This document shows, in pieces, positions 8,371-16,549 of a stretch of 64,000 bases of DNA (position 1 is its first letter; every line of letters begins with the position of its first letter). A program made the position numbers and the translations under genes. The stretch spans positions 2,914,001 to 2,978,000 of the forward strand of contig NZ_CP020809.1 of the NCBI RefSeq assembly GCF_002157835.1, given 5' to 3'. Under the pieces are notes generated by a model. The model ran no database searches. It saw only the letters and a list, made by a program, of their open reading frames with translations, and was not told the DNA's origin. The DNA is from Mycobacterium dioxanotrophicus (lineage in GTDB: Bacteria; Actinomycetota; Actinomycetes; Mycobacteriales; Mycobacteriaceae).

Positions 8371-9623
8371 CCACCGGGCTGGACGTCGCGACGCTGCGCA
8401 ACGGCGCCGTGCTGGTTCCGGCGGTGCTCGCAGGGGCACTGTGGGTCGCCGCGCCGGGAGAACGGGTCGGTGCGGCGCTCGCGGCATTGTGGAACGCGGT
8501 GGGGCTGGCGGCGCTCAACGCCGTCGCGGTCGCGGCGGGCTGGTGGAGCTTCGGGACCGACGGGCTGATGTGGTCGGGCGTGCCTCTCGACGTGGTGCTC
8601 GGCTGGGCGCTGCTGTGGGCGGTGCCGGTGCAGTTGATGCGGTGGGTGAATCCCCTTGTGACTGTTGCCGTTCTGGTCGCCGCGGACATCGTGGCGATGG
8701 GCAGCTTGGCGCCGTTGGTGTGGTTGCGGTCTGGCTGGTGGGCCGGTGAACTGCTCGGCGTGTTGCTCTGCCTGCTGCCCGCGGTGCTGCTGGGCTGGTT
8801 GACGGCCACCGGGCGCATGCTGTGGCTGCGGGCCGGTCTGCAGGTGGTGCTGTTCGGCGCGCTGCTGCTGTTCGTCATACCCGCGGTGACGTTCGCTCTC
8901 ACCGGCATGTCCTGGTCGCAGGCGTGGCACCGGCTCGGTGGCCCCGCGGATTGGGTGCTGCTGCAGATCGCGGCGGTGGTGGCAGTGATCGCATTGCGTG
9001 CGGTGGCCGAGTTCGCCCGCCACGGCGGCACGCCCTTCCCCTGGGACCCACCGCAGACCCTGGTGACCTCAGGGCCCTACGCCTACCTCGCCAACCCGAT
9101 GCAGGTCTGCTCGGTGCTGCTCCTGGTGACCATGGCGGCCGTGGTCGGCGCACCGGTGTTGGTGCTGGCTGCAGGCGTCGGCGTGGTGTTCAGCGCAGGC
9201 ATTGCCGGGTGGCACGAACGTGATCAGCTGGCCGCGCGCTTCGGTGCGCCGTGGCGGGAGTACCGAGGCGCGGTGCGCGACTGGGTGCCGCGCGTGCGGC
9301 CCTATCCGCACCGCTCGCCGGCGCGGTTGTATGTGGCGGTGACGTGTGATCCGTGCAGCCAGGTCGCGGGCTGGCTGCAGCGTCGGGACCCCGTCGCACT
9401 GGCGCTCGAACTCGCCGAAGACCACCCGGAAGAACTGCGTCGAGTCCGCTACGAGTCCGATTCGGTTGTGCTGCAGGGCACCCGAGCCGTCGGCGCGGCG
9501 CTCGAGCACATCGGCATCGGGTGGGCGGTGGTGGGCTGGGTGATGCGAGCACCGGGACTCGGGTGGTTAGTCCAGCTGCTCGCCGACGCGGTCGGTGCGG
9601 GGCCGCGCTCGGTCAGCCGATGA
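8367..9623 (+). CDS. Polytopic membrane protein: PEMT/ICMT-like methyltransferase fused to a DCC-like CxxC domain
   Basis: The 418-aa protein starts at a GTG overlapping the previous stop (GTGA). Residues 1-215 hold about six hydrophobic helices. Residues 216-310 (PQTLVTSGPYAYLANPMQ through HERDQLAARFGAPWREYRGAVRDWVPR) match the signature of membrane-bound phospholipid/isoprenylcysteine methyltransferases, with SAM-site residues around PYAYLANPM and the terminal E-R-D/W-R-x-Y pattern. The tail from about 320 (LYVAVTCDPCSQVAGWLQRRDP through IGWAVVGWVMRAPGLGWLVQLLAD) has the CxxC and late W-rich helix of DCC thioredoxin-like proteins. A fusion of these two parts is unusual. It pairs with the SRPBCC membrane protein upstream. 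Substrate unknown. Confidence 0.7.
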   Translation: MTTGLDVATLRNGAVLVPAVLAGALWVAAPGERVGAALAALWNAVGLAALNAVAVAAGWWSFGTDGLMWSGVPLDVVLGWALLWAVPVQLMRWVNPLVTVAVLVAADIVAMGSLAPLVWLRSGWWAGELLGVLLCLLPAVLLGWLTATGRMLWLRAGLQVVLFGALLLFVIPAVTFALTGMSWSQAWHRLGGPADWVLLQIAAVVAVIALRAVAEFARHGGTPFPWDPPQTLVTSGPYAYLANPMQVCSVLLLVTMAAVVGAPVLVLAAGVGVVFSAGIAGWHERDQLAARFGAPWREYRGAVRDWVPRVRPYPHRSPARLYVAVTCDPCSQVAGWLQRRDPVALALELAEDHPEELRRVRYESDSVVLQGTRAVGAALEHIGIGWAVVGWVMRAPGLGWLVQLLADAVGAGPRSVSR

Positions 9624-10482
9624 CGCTGCGAATCAGTCCGGCGAACTCCTCGGGGCACTCCAGTGGAGTGAAATGCCCTGCGCCGTCGGCGGTGTGCAAC
9701 CGGACGTCGACGAAGTAGTCGTCCAGGCGGTCGGCCCACGCGGTCGGGAACAGCGGATCGTGCCGGGGCCACAGTACGTCCGTGCGGGCGTTGATCTTGA
9801 CGGCTCGATCGGGCGGCAGCTCGGTCAGCGACTGCGCGACGGTGCCTGCTCCGGCGCGGTACCAGGCCAGTGAGGCGGTGAACGCCCCGGGCAGCGCATA
9901 GTCGGAGACGAGCCGGTCCAGGTCGTCCTCGGTGACGGTGAACGTCGGCGCCGACCAGTGATTCCAGAAGTGCCGCAGATACTCCCGCACGATTTCGGGG
10001 TTCCCGTCGATCAGCCGGTCGGCGATCGGTAGTTGGTGAAAGGCCTGATACCAGAACTCGTGCTGGGCGTGCGGACTGAGCACGCGGTCCCCGGCGCCCG
10101 GCAGCGGCGGCGACAGCACGAGAGCCTTCGCCAGATGGGGGTGCATGCGGGCGACGCTCTGCGCCACCCTGCTGCCGACGTCGTAGCCGGCCAGAATGAC
10201 CTCGTGCACGCCCAATTCATGGATGAGCCCGACGATGCTGGCGGCCTGGGCCGTCGCGCTGTAGAAATGCTGCACGGCGACCGCGTGCTTGTCGGAGCCG
10301 CCGAATCCGCGCAGGTCGGGCACGATCACGTCGGCCACGTCGGTCAGCAGCGGAACCACCTTCCGGTAGTCCCGCCGGGTGCCCGGCCAGCCGTGCAACA
10401 GCACAACAGGCGGCCCGCCGGTGACGCCGAGCCGATCGAAGGCCAATCGGAATCCGTCCACCGGAGCGCTGCGCGAGGACAT
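9613..10482 (-). CDS. Epoxide-hydrolase-like alpha/beta hydrolase
   Basis: The 289-aa alpha/beta hydrolase has an aspartate rather than serine nucleophile: LAGYDVGSRVAQS (nucleophile elbow G-x-D-x-G, about residue 105). It also has HGWPGTRRDY as the oxyanion HGxP motif and GAGHFTPLECPEEF for the catalytic histidine. Asp nucleophiles with HGWPG are typical of epoxide hydrolases and haloalkane dehalogenases; the HGWPGxxxxY pattern favours epoxide hydrolase. It overlaps the convergent upstream gene by 11 nt. Start is ATG at 10482. Physiological substrate unknown. Confidence 0.8.
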   Translation of the reverse strand: MSSRSAPVDGFRLAFDRLGVTGGPPVVLLHGWPGTRRDYRKVVPLLTDVADVIVPDLRGFGGSDKHAVAVQHFYSATAQAASIVGLIHELGVHEVILAGYDVGSRVAQSVARMHPHLAKALVLSPPLPGAGDRVLSPHAQHEFWYQAFHQLPIADRLIDGNPEIVREYLRHFWNHWSAPTFTVTEDDLDRLVSDYALPGAFTASLAWYRAGAGTVAQSLTELPPDRAVKINARTDVLWPRHDPLFPTAWADRLDDYFVDVRLHTADGAGHFTPLECPEEFAGLIRSVIG

Positions 10483-10541
10483 CGGTCAATTCTCATCCGC
10501 CGCCAGGGCCTTGTGGGCCAGGTTGGGAAAGGTCGGCGGGA

Positions 10542-10976
10542 TCAGGGTGTGGCGGATTCGCGACGCCAGCCGACGTAGGTCAACCACAGGCCGATCGCCG
10601 TGAGCAGGAGGAAGAAGATCCGCGCCGCGAGTAGCAGGCCGGGACTGCCCAGCGTGGCGTCGGCGCCGGTCCGGATCGCCGTCGGGAAGGCCATCATCGC
10701 CACACCACGCAGCGCCACGAACCATCCGAACAGCGAGATGAGCACGGCCGTCACGCTGTACCAGTACTGGTGGAACGCGATCACGATCAAGCCCATCATC
10801 AACATCGCCGCACCCAGGATCCACGGGAGCGTGCCGCTGGTGAACAGGTCGGACAGCAGGTCGCCGAGCTGCGAGAGCCGGATCGCGATGATGACCGTCG
10901 CCACGGCGACGAAGGGGCCGAGAACCCGGGCGAACAGGCGCGTGCGGTGCCGGGCTTCGACGGTTGGTGTGGGCAT
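10542..10976 (-). CDS. Four-helix integral membrane protein
   Basis: The 144-aa protein has four hydrophobic segments (VLGPFVAVATVIIAIRL, LPWILGAAMLMMGLIVIAF, VTAVLISLFGWFVALRGV, LLLAARIFFLLLTAIGLWLTYV) with short loops and a basic N-terminus. No catalytic motif is visible. AGGAGG sits 4 nt upstream of the ATG. It is divergent from a TetR regulator with a shared 80-bp intergenic region containing a palindrome, so it is the likely target of that regulator. Function unknown. Confidence 0.8.
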   Translation of the reverse strand: MPTPTVEARHRTRLFARVLGPFVAVATVIIAIRLSQLGDLLSDLFTSGTLPWILGAAMLMMGLIVIAFHQYWYSVTAVLISLFGWFVALRGVAMMAFPTAIRTGADATLGSPGLLLAARIFFLLLTAIGLWLTYVGWRRESATP

Positions 10977-10994
10977 CTGACCTCCTGCAGTTTA

Positions 10995-11013
10995 TAAACC
11001 GACTGACGGTCTA
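10995..11013. promoter_or_regulatory. Putative TetR operator between divergent genes
   Basis: The 19-bp site TAAACCGACTGACGGTCTA is an imperfect inverted repeat of the form TARACCG-N5-CGGTYTA. It lies between the divergent TetR and four-helix membrane protein genes, just upstream of the TetR -10 box (TAGGCT, 11023-11028). This position would let one TetR dimer control both promoters. Confidence 0.55.
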
Positions 11014-11022
11014 TTAATAAGC

Positions 11023-11028
11023 TAGGCT
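11023..11028 (+). promoter_or_regulatory. Probable -10 box of the TetR gene at 11057
   Basis: TAGGCT has the TANNNT form. It predicts a start near 11035 and a ~20-nt leader containing GGAGG before the ATG at 11057. Confidence 0.45.
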
Positions 11029-11056
11029 CGAGGCACGACGACGTCAACGGAGGCTC

Positions 11057-11719
11057 ATGGCACGCCAGGTGAAACCCGAGGAACACGCCGCCCGGCGTGG
11101 CGAGATCCTCGACGCCGCGCTGCACCTCATGCACGACAAGGGCTACGCGGCCATGACCATCGAGGATCTGTTGAGCACCCTGCAGATCTCCAAAGGCGCG
11201 CTGTACCACTACTTCCGGTCAAAGCAAGCGCTGCTGGAAGGCATCGTCGAGCAGATGGGCGACAGCGCCACCGCCGGTCTGCGCCGCATCCTCGACGCTC
11301 CCGACACCTCGGCGCTGGACAAGCTGCACGCGTATTTCGCGGCGTCGTACGCGTGGAAGTCGGAGAACGCGACCGCGGTCGCCACCCTGATCCGGCTGTG
11401 GCATGACGAGAACAACGCGCTGTTGCGGCAGAAGATGACCCAGGGCTCGATGCGCACGACCGCGCCCTTCCTGGAGGCGATCATCAGGCAGGGCTGCACA
11501 GAAGGTGTCTTCCACACCGATTTCCCGCACGAGGCGGCCGGCATCATCACCGCGATGGGCCTGCATCTGGCCGACGCGTTCATCGATGCCATCGAGGCGG
11601 ACGGTGCGGTCGGCATCGACATCTCCGGGCCGCACGCGCGCAAGGCCGTCGCGGCCTACCAGCAAGCGTTCGAACGCATCCTCGGACTCCCCGACGGCTC
11701 GCTCGCCGGTGAGCTCTGA
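11057..11719 (+). CDS. TetR-family transcriptional regulator
   Basis: The 220-aa protein has the TetR helix-turn-helix at residues 13-60: ARRGEILDAALHLMHDKGYAAMTIEDLLSTLQISKGALYHYFRSKQALLEG. The remaining ~160 residues would be the ligand-binding/dimer domain. It is divergently transcribed from a four-helix membrane protein, with a TARACCG-N5-CGGTYTA palindrome between them. GGAGG precedes the ATG. The likely role is local control of the divergent membrane gene; the ligand is unknown. Confidence 0.9.
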   Translation: MARQVKPEEHAARRGEILDAALHLMHDKGYAAMTIEDLLSTLQISKGALYHYFRSKQALLEGIVEQMGDSATAGLRRILDAPDTSALDKLHAYFAASYAWKSENATAVATLIRLWHDENNALLRQKMTQGSMRTTAPFLEAIIRQGCTEGVFHTDFPHEAAGIITAMGLHLADAFIDAIEADGAVGIDISGPHARKAVAAYQQAFERILGLPDGSLAGEL

Positions 11720-11798
11720 ATCGGCTCACAGGTCATCCCGACGTAGTACGCCTGCCGACGCGGCCGCTCGATGCCCACCGATAGTGAGTGCGACCCCG

Positions 11799-11804
11799 TA
11801 AGCT
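11799..11804 (+). promoter_or_regulatory. Likely -10 box for leaderless pafA
   Basis: TAAGCT lies 7 nt before the GTG at 11812. There is no Shine-Dalgarno sequence, so the message is probably leaderless. This also supports 11812 as the start rather than the upstream ATG at 11788. Confidence 0.6.
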
Positions 11805-11811
11805 CGATAGT

Positions 11812-13170
11812 GTGCAGCGACGAATCATGGGCATCGAGACAGAATTCGGTGTGACCTGCACGTTCCATGGCCATCGCCGGCTCAGTCCCGACGAGGTTGC
11901 CCGCTATCTGTTCCGGCGGGTCGTGTCGTGGGGCCGCAGCTCAAACGTCTTCCTCCGCAACGGCGCCCGTTTGTACTTGGATGTGGGCAGCCACCCCGAA
12001 TACGCGACAGCCGAATGCGACAACCTCGTTCAGCTGGTCACCCACGACCGCGCCGGTGAGCGCGTACTGGAGGACCTCCTGATCGACGCCGAGCAGCGGC
12101 TCGCCGACGAGGGCATCGGCGGTGACATCTATCTGTTCAAGAACAACACCGACTCGGCGGGCAACTCATACGGCTGCCACGAGAACTACCTGATCGTGCG
12201 GGCCGGTGAATTCTCGCGGATCTCCGATGTGCTGTTGCCATTCCTGGTCACCCGGCAGCTGATCTGCGGTGCGGGCAAGGTGTTGCAGACCCCGAAGGCT
12301 GCGACGTTCTGCCTCTCGCAGCGAGCCGAGCACATCTGGGAGGGCGTCTCGAGCGCCACCACGCGGTCGCGGCCGATCATCAACACCCGCGACGAACCGC
12401 ACGCCGACGCGGAGAAGTACCGGCGGCTACACGTCATCGTCGGCGACTCCAACATGTGCGAATCCACCACGATGCTGAAGGTGGGTACCGCCTCGCTGGT
12501 GCTGGAGATGATCGAGGCGGGTGTGCCGTTCCGCGACTTCTCGCTCGACAATCCCATTCGGGCCATCCGGGAAGTCAGCCACGACCTGACCGGCCGGCGT
12601 CCCGTGCGGCTGGCGGGCGGCAGGCAGGCCAGCGCGCTGGACATCCAGCGCGAGTACTACAGCCGTGCAGTCGAGTACCTGCAGACGCGCGAAACCAACA
12701 CCCAGATCGAACAGGTGGTGGATCTGTGGGGCCGCCAACTCGACGCGGTCGAGAGCCAGGACTTCGCCAAGGTCGACACCGAGATCGACTGGGTGATCAA
12801 GCGCAAGCTGTTCCAGCGCTACCAGGATCGCTACAACCTGGAGCTGTCAGATCCGAAGATCAGCCAGCTCGACCTGGCCTACCACGACATCAAGCGTGGC
12901 CGTGGCGTGTTCGACCTGCTGCAGCGCAAGGGGCTGGCCGCCCGGATCGCGACCGACGAGGAGATCGACGCCGCGGTCAACACGCCGCCGCAGACCACGC
13001 GGGCCAAGCTGCGCGGTGAGTTCATCAGTGCCGCGCAGGAAGCCGGGCGCGACTTCACCGTCGACTGGGTGCACCTCAAGCTCAACGATCAGGCGCAGCG
13101 CACCGTGCTGTGCAAGGACCCGTTCCGGTCGGTCGACGAGCGGGTCAAGCGGCTCATCGCCAGTATGTGA
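11812..13170 (+). CDS. pafA: Pup--protein ligase PafA
   Basis: PafA couples the C-terminal glutamate of deamidated Pup to substrate lysines using ATP. The 452-aa protein is in the same superfamily as Dop. It begins [25 protein letters not shown], has the catalytic aspartate D57 in [15 protein letters not shown], and carries [17 protein letters not shown] and [18 protein letters not shown]. It lacks the Dop-specific insertion before the catalytic aspartate. The GTG at 11812 gives the family's normal N-terminus; an in-frame ATG at 11788 would add eight residues without similarity. It is separated from prcA by ~4.4 kb of unrelated genes. Confidence 0.97.
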   Translation: MQRRIMGIETEFGVTCTFHGHRRLSPDEVARYLFRRVVSWGRSSNVFLRNGARLYLDVGSHPEYATAECDNLVQLVTHDRAGERVLEDLLIDAEQRLADEGIGGDIYLFKNNTDSAGNSYGCHENYLIVRAGEFSRISDVLLPFLVTRQLICGAGKVLQTPKAATFCLSQRAEHIWEGVSSATTRSRPIINTRDEPHADAEKYRRLHVIVGDSNMCESTTMLKVGTASLVLEMIEAGVPFRDFSLDNPIRAIREVSHDLTGRRPVRLAGGRQASALDIQREYYSRAVEYLQTRETNTQIEQVVDLWGRQLDAVESQDFAKVDTEIDWVIKRKLFQRYQDRYNLELSDPKISQLDLAYHDIKRGRGVFDLLQRKGLAARIATDEEIDAAVNTPPQTTRAKLRGEFISAAQEAGRDFTVDWVHLKLNDQAQRTVLCKDPFRSVDERVKRLIASM

Positions 13171-13175
13171 GCGAC

Positions 13176-13201
13176 GCGGGGCGTCGGTGCCGACGCCCCG
13201 C
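13176..13201 (+). terminator. Perfect hairpin after pafA
   Basis: Arms GCGGGGCGTCGG and CCGACGCCCCGC form a perfect 12-bp inverted repeat with only TG between them, so the real loop is probably 4-6 nt. It starts 6 nt after the pafA stop. There is no U tract, which is common for GC-rich actinobacterial terminators. A new promoter for pafB follows at once, so the hairpin probably isolates pafA from pafBC. Confidence 0.6.
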
Positions 13202-13235
13202 TCGACCGCTGCCAGGATCCACGCCCGCCGCCCCC

Positions 13236-13241
13236 TAAACT
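13236..13241 (+). promoter_or_regulatory. Likely -10 box for leaderless pafB
   Basis: TAAACT is 7 nt upstream of the pafB GTG, and no ribosome binding site is present. This is the arrangement expected for a leaderless pafBC message. Confidence 0.6.
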
Positions 13242-13248
13242 CCTTGCT

Positions 13249-14238
13249 GTGGCGACATCCAAAGTGGAGCGGTTGATGAACCTCGTCATCGCGCTGCTGT
13301 CCACGCGAACGTTCCTGCCCGCGGAGAAGATTCGCGCGAGCGTGGCCGGATACGCCGACAGCCCCAGCGACGAGGCGTTCTCCCGGATGTTCGAGCGCGA
13401 CAAGAACGAGTTGCGTGATCTCGGCATCCCGCTGGAAACGGGCCGGGTGTCGAAATTCGATCCCACCGAGGGCTACCGGATCAACCGCGACGCGTATGCG
13501 CTGCCGCCCGTGCAGTTGACCGGTGACGAGGCCACTGCCGTCGCAGTGGCGACCCAGCTGTGGCAGTCGCCGGAACTGGTCACCGCAACGCAGGGTGCCC
13601 TGCTCAAACTGCGCGCGGCCGGGGTGGAAGTCGAGGCCGACGCCGCAGGTGCCGCGATCACCTCGACCGCGGTGCTGCCCGGCCTGCGCGGATCAGAGGA
13701 AGTTCTGCGAATCCTGTTGTCCGCCATCGATTCAGGTCATGCTGTGCAATTCGAACACCGGCCGTCGCGCACCGCCGGCTACACCACCCGCACGGTCGAG
13801 CCGTGGGGCGTGGTCACCCACCGCGGCCGCTGGTATCTCGTCGGGCACGACCGGGACCGCGACGACACCCGCACGTTTCGGCTGTCCCGCATCGGATCCG
13901 GCGTCACGCTCATCGGGGAAGCCGGTGCGGTGCGCAAGCCCGACGGCGTCAACGTGCGCGAGATCGTCCGACGCGTCGTCGCGGACGTCCCGACCGGGGA
14001 GCGGGCCCGGGTGTGGGTGGCCGGTGGCCGCGCGACGGCGCTGCGCCGGCAGGCCCTCACGACGACACCGCGCACCCTGGGCGGGCGTGCGGGGGAGGAG
14101 ATCACCGTCGAACTCGGCATGTACGACCGGCTGGCACGCGAGATCGCGAGCTACGGCGCCGACGCAGTGGCCTTGGAACCACACGCGTTGCGCGATGACG
14201 TGTTGGACCGGTTGCGGGCACAGGCGGTGGTCCAGTGA
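13249..14238 (+). CDS. pafB: WYL-domain transcriptional regulator PafB
   Basis: PafB acts with PafC as an activator of the mycobacterial DNA-damage response outside the LexA/RecA pathway. The 329-aa protein has an N-terminal winged-helix domain (KVERLMNLVIALLSTRTFLPAEKIRASVAGYADSPSDEAFSRMFERDKNELRDLGIPLE, about 4-64), then a WYL domain. The ligand-binding signature is RTVEPWGVVTHRGRWYLVGHDRDRDDTRTFRLSRI at about 183-217. The final ~100 residues are the WCX domain. Its stop overlaps the pafC start by 4 nt. Despite the name it is not required for pupylation. Confidence 0.95.
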   Translation: MATSKVERLMNLVIALLSTRTFLPAEKIRASVAGYADSPSDEAFSRMFERDKNELRDLGIPLETGRVSKFDPTEGYRINRDAYALPPVQLTGDEATAVAVATQLWQSPELVTATQGALLKLRAAGVEVEADAAGAAITSTAVLPGLRGSEEVLRILLSAIDSGHAVQFEHRPSRTAGYTTRTVEPWGVVTHRGRWYLVGHDRDRDDTRTFRLSRIGSGVTLIGEAGAVRKPDGVNVREIVRRVVADVPTGERARVWVAGGRATALRRQALTTTPRTLGGRAGEEITVELGMYDRLAREIASYGADAVALEPHALRDDVLDRLRAQAVVQ

Positions 14239-15191
14239 GTCAGGTTTCGGCCCGGCTGGTCCGGTTGCTCAACATGGTCCCGTACTTCCAGGCCAATCCG
14301 AAGGTCACCCGTGCGGAGGCCGCCGACGCCCTTGGCGTCAGCCGCAAACAGCTCGACGCCGACCTCGAACAGCTGTGGATGTGCGGGCTGCCCGGCTACA
14401 GCCCCGGCGACCTCATCGATTTCGACTTCACCGACGACACCATCGAGGTGACCTTCTCGGCCGGTGTGGACCAGCCGCTGCGGCTGACCTCGACCGAGGC
14501 CACGGTGATCCTGGTGGCGCTGCGGGCGCTGGTCGACGTCCCGGGCATGGTCGATCCGGAGGCCGCGCGCAGCGCGATCGCCAAGATCGAGTCGGCTGCG
14601 GGTGCCCAGCTGGCGGCCGTCGACGACCCGGCGCCAACCGAGAGCGAGGCTGCCGCGACGGTGCGCGCAGCCGTGCGCGACGGGCGTGCGGTGACGCTGG
14701 AGTACTACTCGGCATCGCGGGATTCGTTGACCACCCGCATCGTCGACCCGATCCGGGTGGCGCTCGTCGGGGACAACAGCTACCTGGAGGCGTGGTGCCG
14801 CAGCGCCGAGGCGGTGCGACTGTTCCGGCTGGATCGCATCGTCGAGGCGCAGCTGCTCGAGGAGGCCTCGGCCCCGCCACCGCCTGCCGTGCAGGCCGGT
14901 CCTGATACGTCGCTGTTCGACGCCGATCCCGCGCTTCCGGCAGCCACCCTGCTCATCGCCCCCTCGGCGGCGTGGATGTTCGACTACTACCCGTTGCGGG
15001 TGCTGACCGAGCTTCCCGATGGTGCGGTCGAGGCGGCCATGACGTATGCCTCCGAAGACTGGATGGCCCGGTTTGTGCTGGGCTTCGGTTCTGCGGTGCG
15101 CGTGCTCGCGCCCCCATCGTTGGCGCAGCAGGTCCGGGCCGCGGCGACGGCGGCACTGCACGCCTACAGTGCGGTCCAGGTTGACGGGTAG
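14235..15191 (+). CDS. pafC: WYL-domain transcriptional regulator PafC
   Basis: PafC is the partner of PafB in the DNA-damage activator. The 318-aa protein begins with a helix-turn-helix (ARLVRLLNMVPYFQANPKVTRAEAADALGVSRKQLDADLEQLWMCGLPGY, about 6-55). Its WYL-like block IVDPIRVALVGDNSYLEAWCRSAEAVRLFRLDRI (about 172-205) has Y-L-E-A-W where PafB has W-Y-L-V. The GTG start overlaps the pafB stop. Its own TAG stop forms the first half of the tatA -10 hexamer. Confidence 0.95.
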   Translation: MSQVSARLVRLLNMVPYFQANPKVTRAEAADALGVSRKQLDADLEQLWMCGLPGYSPGDLIDFDFTDDTIEVTFSAGVDQPLRLTSTEATVILVALRALVDVPGMVDPEAARSAIAKIESAAGAQLAAVDDPAPTESEAAATVRAAVRDGRAVTLEYYSASRDSLTTRIVDPIRVALVGDNSYLEAWCRSAEAVRLFRLDRIVEAQLLEEASAPPPPAVQAGPDTSLFDADPALPAATLLIAPSAAWMFDYYPLRVLTELPDGAVEAAMTYASEDWMARFVLGFGSAVRVLAPPSLAQQVRAAATAALHAYSAVQVDG

Positions 15192-15194
15192 ACT
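15189..15194 (+). promoter_or_regulatory. Probable -10 box of tatA, overlapping the pafC stop codon
   Basis: TAGACT contains the pafC stop codon as its first three bases. It predicts a start near 15202 and a ~20-nt leader carrying GGAGGT before the tatA TTG. This would give tatA a promoter of its own in addition to read-through from pafBC. Confidence 0.5.
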
Positions 15195-15221
15195 CGGCGA
15201 AGACGTCTGGAGGTAACCAAA

Positions 15222-15491
15222 TTGGGCGGACTACAACCCTGGCACTGGATCATCGTCATCGCGGTGTTCGTGCTGCTGTTCGGTGCGAAGAAGCTTCCCG
15301 ACGCGGCGCGGTCGCTGGGCAAGTCGATGCGGATCTTCAAGTCGGAGATCAAGGAAATGCAGTCCGAGTCCAGGTCGGAGGAGACTCCGACGGCGAAGCC
15401 GATTGCATCCGAACGCGCCGACGTGGCAGCTCCCAGGCCCGACGTCGCGGCTCCGGCACCCGAACAGTCCCCGGACCGGCACACGGCCTGA
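15222..15491 (+). CDS. tatA: Sec-independent protein translocase subunit TatA
   Basis: TatA forms the pore or membrane-weakening component of the twin-arginine translocase, which exports folded proteins. The 89-aa protein has one transmembrane helix ([20 protein letters not shown]), the FG hinge, and the amphipathic helix [24 protein letters not shown] variable polar tail rich in Ala and Pro follows. The TTG start is chosen because GGAGGT lies about 8 nt upstream. It is followed by tatC, with a hairpin in between. Confidence 0.95.
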   Translation: MGGLQPWHWIIVIAVFVLLFGAKKLPDAARSLGKSMRIFKSEIKEMQSESRSEETPTAKPIASERADVAAPRPDVAAPAPEQSPDRHTA

Positions 15492-15528
15492 CGCGGCCCG
15501 ACCCTGACCGCGGTTTCCGGCCGCGTCG
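15491..15528 (+). terminator. Hairpin between tatA and tatC
   Basis: Arms GACGCGGCC (15491-15499) and GGCCGCGTC (15520-15528) pair perfectly around a 20-nt loop directly after the tatA stop. It could attenuate read-through into tatC, which has its own candidate -10 box immediately after. The long loop and missing U tract keep confidence modest. Confidence 0.4.
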
Positions 15529-15530
15529 GT

Positions 15531-15536
15531 AGGTTG
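15531..15536 (+). promoter_or_regulatory. Possible -10 box of tatC
   Basis: TAGGTT fits TANNNT and predicts a ~20-nt leader before the GTG at 15563. No Shine-Dalgarno sequence is obvious in that leader. Confidence 0.35.
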
Positions 15537-15562
15537 CGTCTTCAACCCCTCACTTCACATAC

Positions 15563-16549
15563 GTGCAGACCTCCGGCATCTTCAGAAAACTCGATCCCCG
15601 TCGCCGCCGTTCACGGGTCAATCCCGACGGCACCATGTCGCTGGTCGATCACCTCACCGAGCTTCGATCGCGGCTGCTGATCGCCGTGGCAGCGGTCGTC
15701 GTCGCGATGATCTTCGGGTTCTTCTGGTACACCCACGGCATTTTCGGGCTACACAGCCTCGGTGAATGGCTGCGCGGACCGTACTGCGCCCTGCCCGCAT
15801 CGTCGCGCGCGGCCATCGCGCCCGACGGGGAGTGCCGGCTGCTGGCCACCGCGCCCTTCGACCAGTTCATGTTGCGGCTGAAGGTCGCACTCGCGGCCGG
15901 TGTGGTGATGGCCTGCCCGGTGTGGCTGTATCAGATGTGGGCGTTCATCACGCCGGGGCTGTACAAGAAGGAACGCCGATTCGCGATGGCCTTCGTCGGC
16001 TTCGGCGCGCTGCTGTTCGTGACCGGTGCGGTGCTGGCCTACGTGGTGCTGGCCAAGGCGTTGGGCTTCCTGCTGACCGTCGGCAGCGACGTTCAGGTCA
16101 CCGCGCTGTCCGGCGAGCAGTACTTCGGCTTCCTGATCAACCTGCTGCTGGTGTTCGGCATCAGCTTCGAGTTCCCGCTGCTGATCATCATGCTCAACCT
16201 GGTCGGCGTGCTCAGTTACGCGAAGCTCAGGGCCTGGCGGCGCGGGTTGATCTTTGGCCTGTTCGTCTTCGCGGCCTTCGCCACACCCGGCTCCGACCCG
16301 TTCACGATGCTGGCATTGTCGTGTGCGCTCTCGCTGCTGTTGGAGTTCGCGATCCAGTTCGCCCGGGTGCACGACCGGCGCAAGGCACGCTTGGCAGAGG
16401 CCGAGCTGGACGACGACGAGGCCGCACCGATCGGCACGGCCGAACCGATCGAGGCGCCTGCCCCGGTGTCGACGCCGACAGCTGCGGCCCCGGAGACGCC
16501 ATCGGCATCGCGACCCACCAGGTTCAGCATCGATGACGACGCCACCTGA
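15563..16549 (+). CDS. tatC: Sec-independent protein translocase subunit TatC
   Basis: TatC recognises twin-arginine signal peptides. The 328-aa protein has the cytosolic N-terminal motif [14 protein letters not shown], with the conserved H and E contacting the signal peptide, and six hydrophobic segments between about residues 40 and 270. These include [12 protein letters not shown] in the first cytosolic loop and [14 protein letters not shown] before the last helix. The ~50-residue C-terminal tail is acidic, then Pro/Ala-rich. The GTG start gives a basic N-terminal extension. The 3' end overlaps helY by 17 nt. Confidence 0.96.
   Translation: MQTSGIFRKLDPRRRRSRVNPDGTMSLVDHLTELRSRLLIAVAAVVVAMIFGFFWYTHGIFGLHSLGEWLRGPYCALPASSRAAIAPDGECRLLATAPFDQFMLRLKVALAAGVVMACPVWLYQMWAFITPGLYKKERRFAMAFVGFGALLFVTGAVLAYVVLAKALGFLLTVGSDVQVTALSGEQYFGFLINLLLVFGISFEFPLLIIMLNLVGVLSYAKLRAWRRGLIFGLFVFAAFATPGSDPFTMLALSCALSLLLEFAIQFARVHDRRKARLAEAELDDDEAAPIGTAEPIEAPAPVSTPTAAAPETPSASRPTRFSIDDDAT

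Noticed and set aside
13523..14905. 460-codon frame overlapping pafB and pafC
   Set aside because: It runs through two well-supported genes in another frame and is rich in Arg, Pro and Ser as expected of a shadow.
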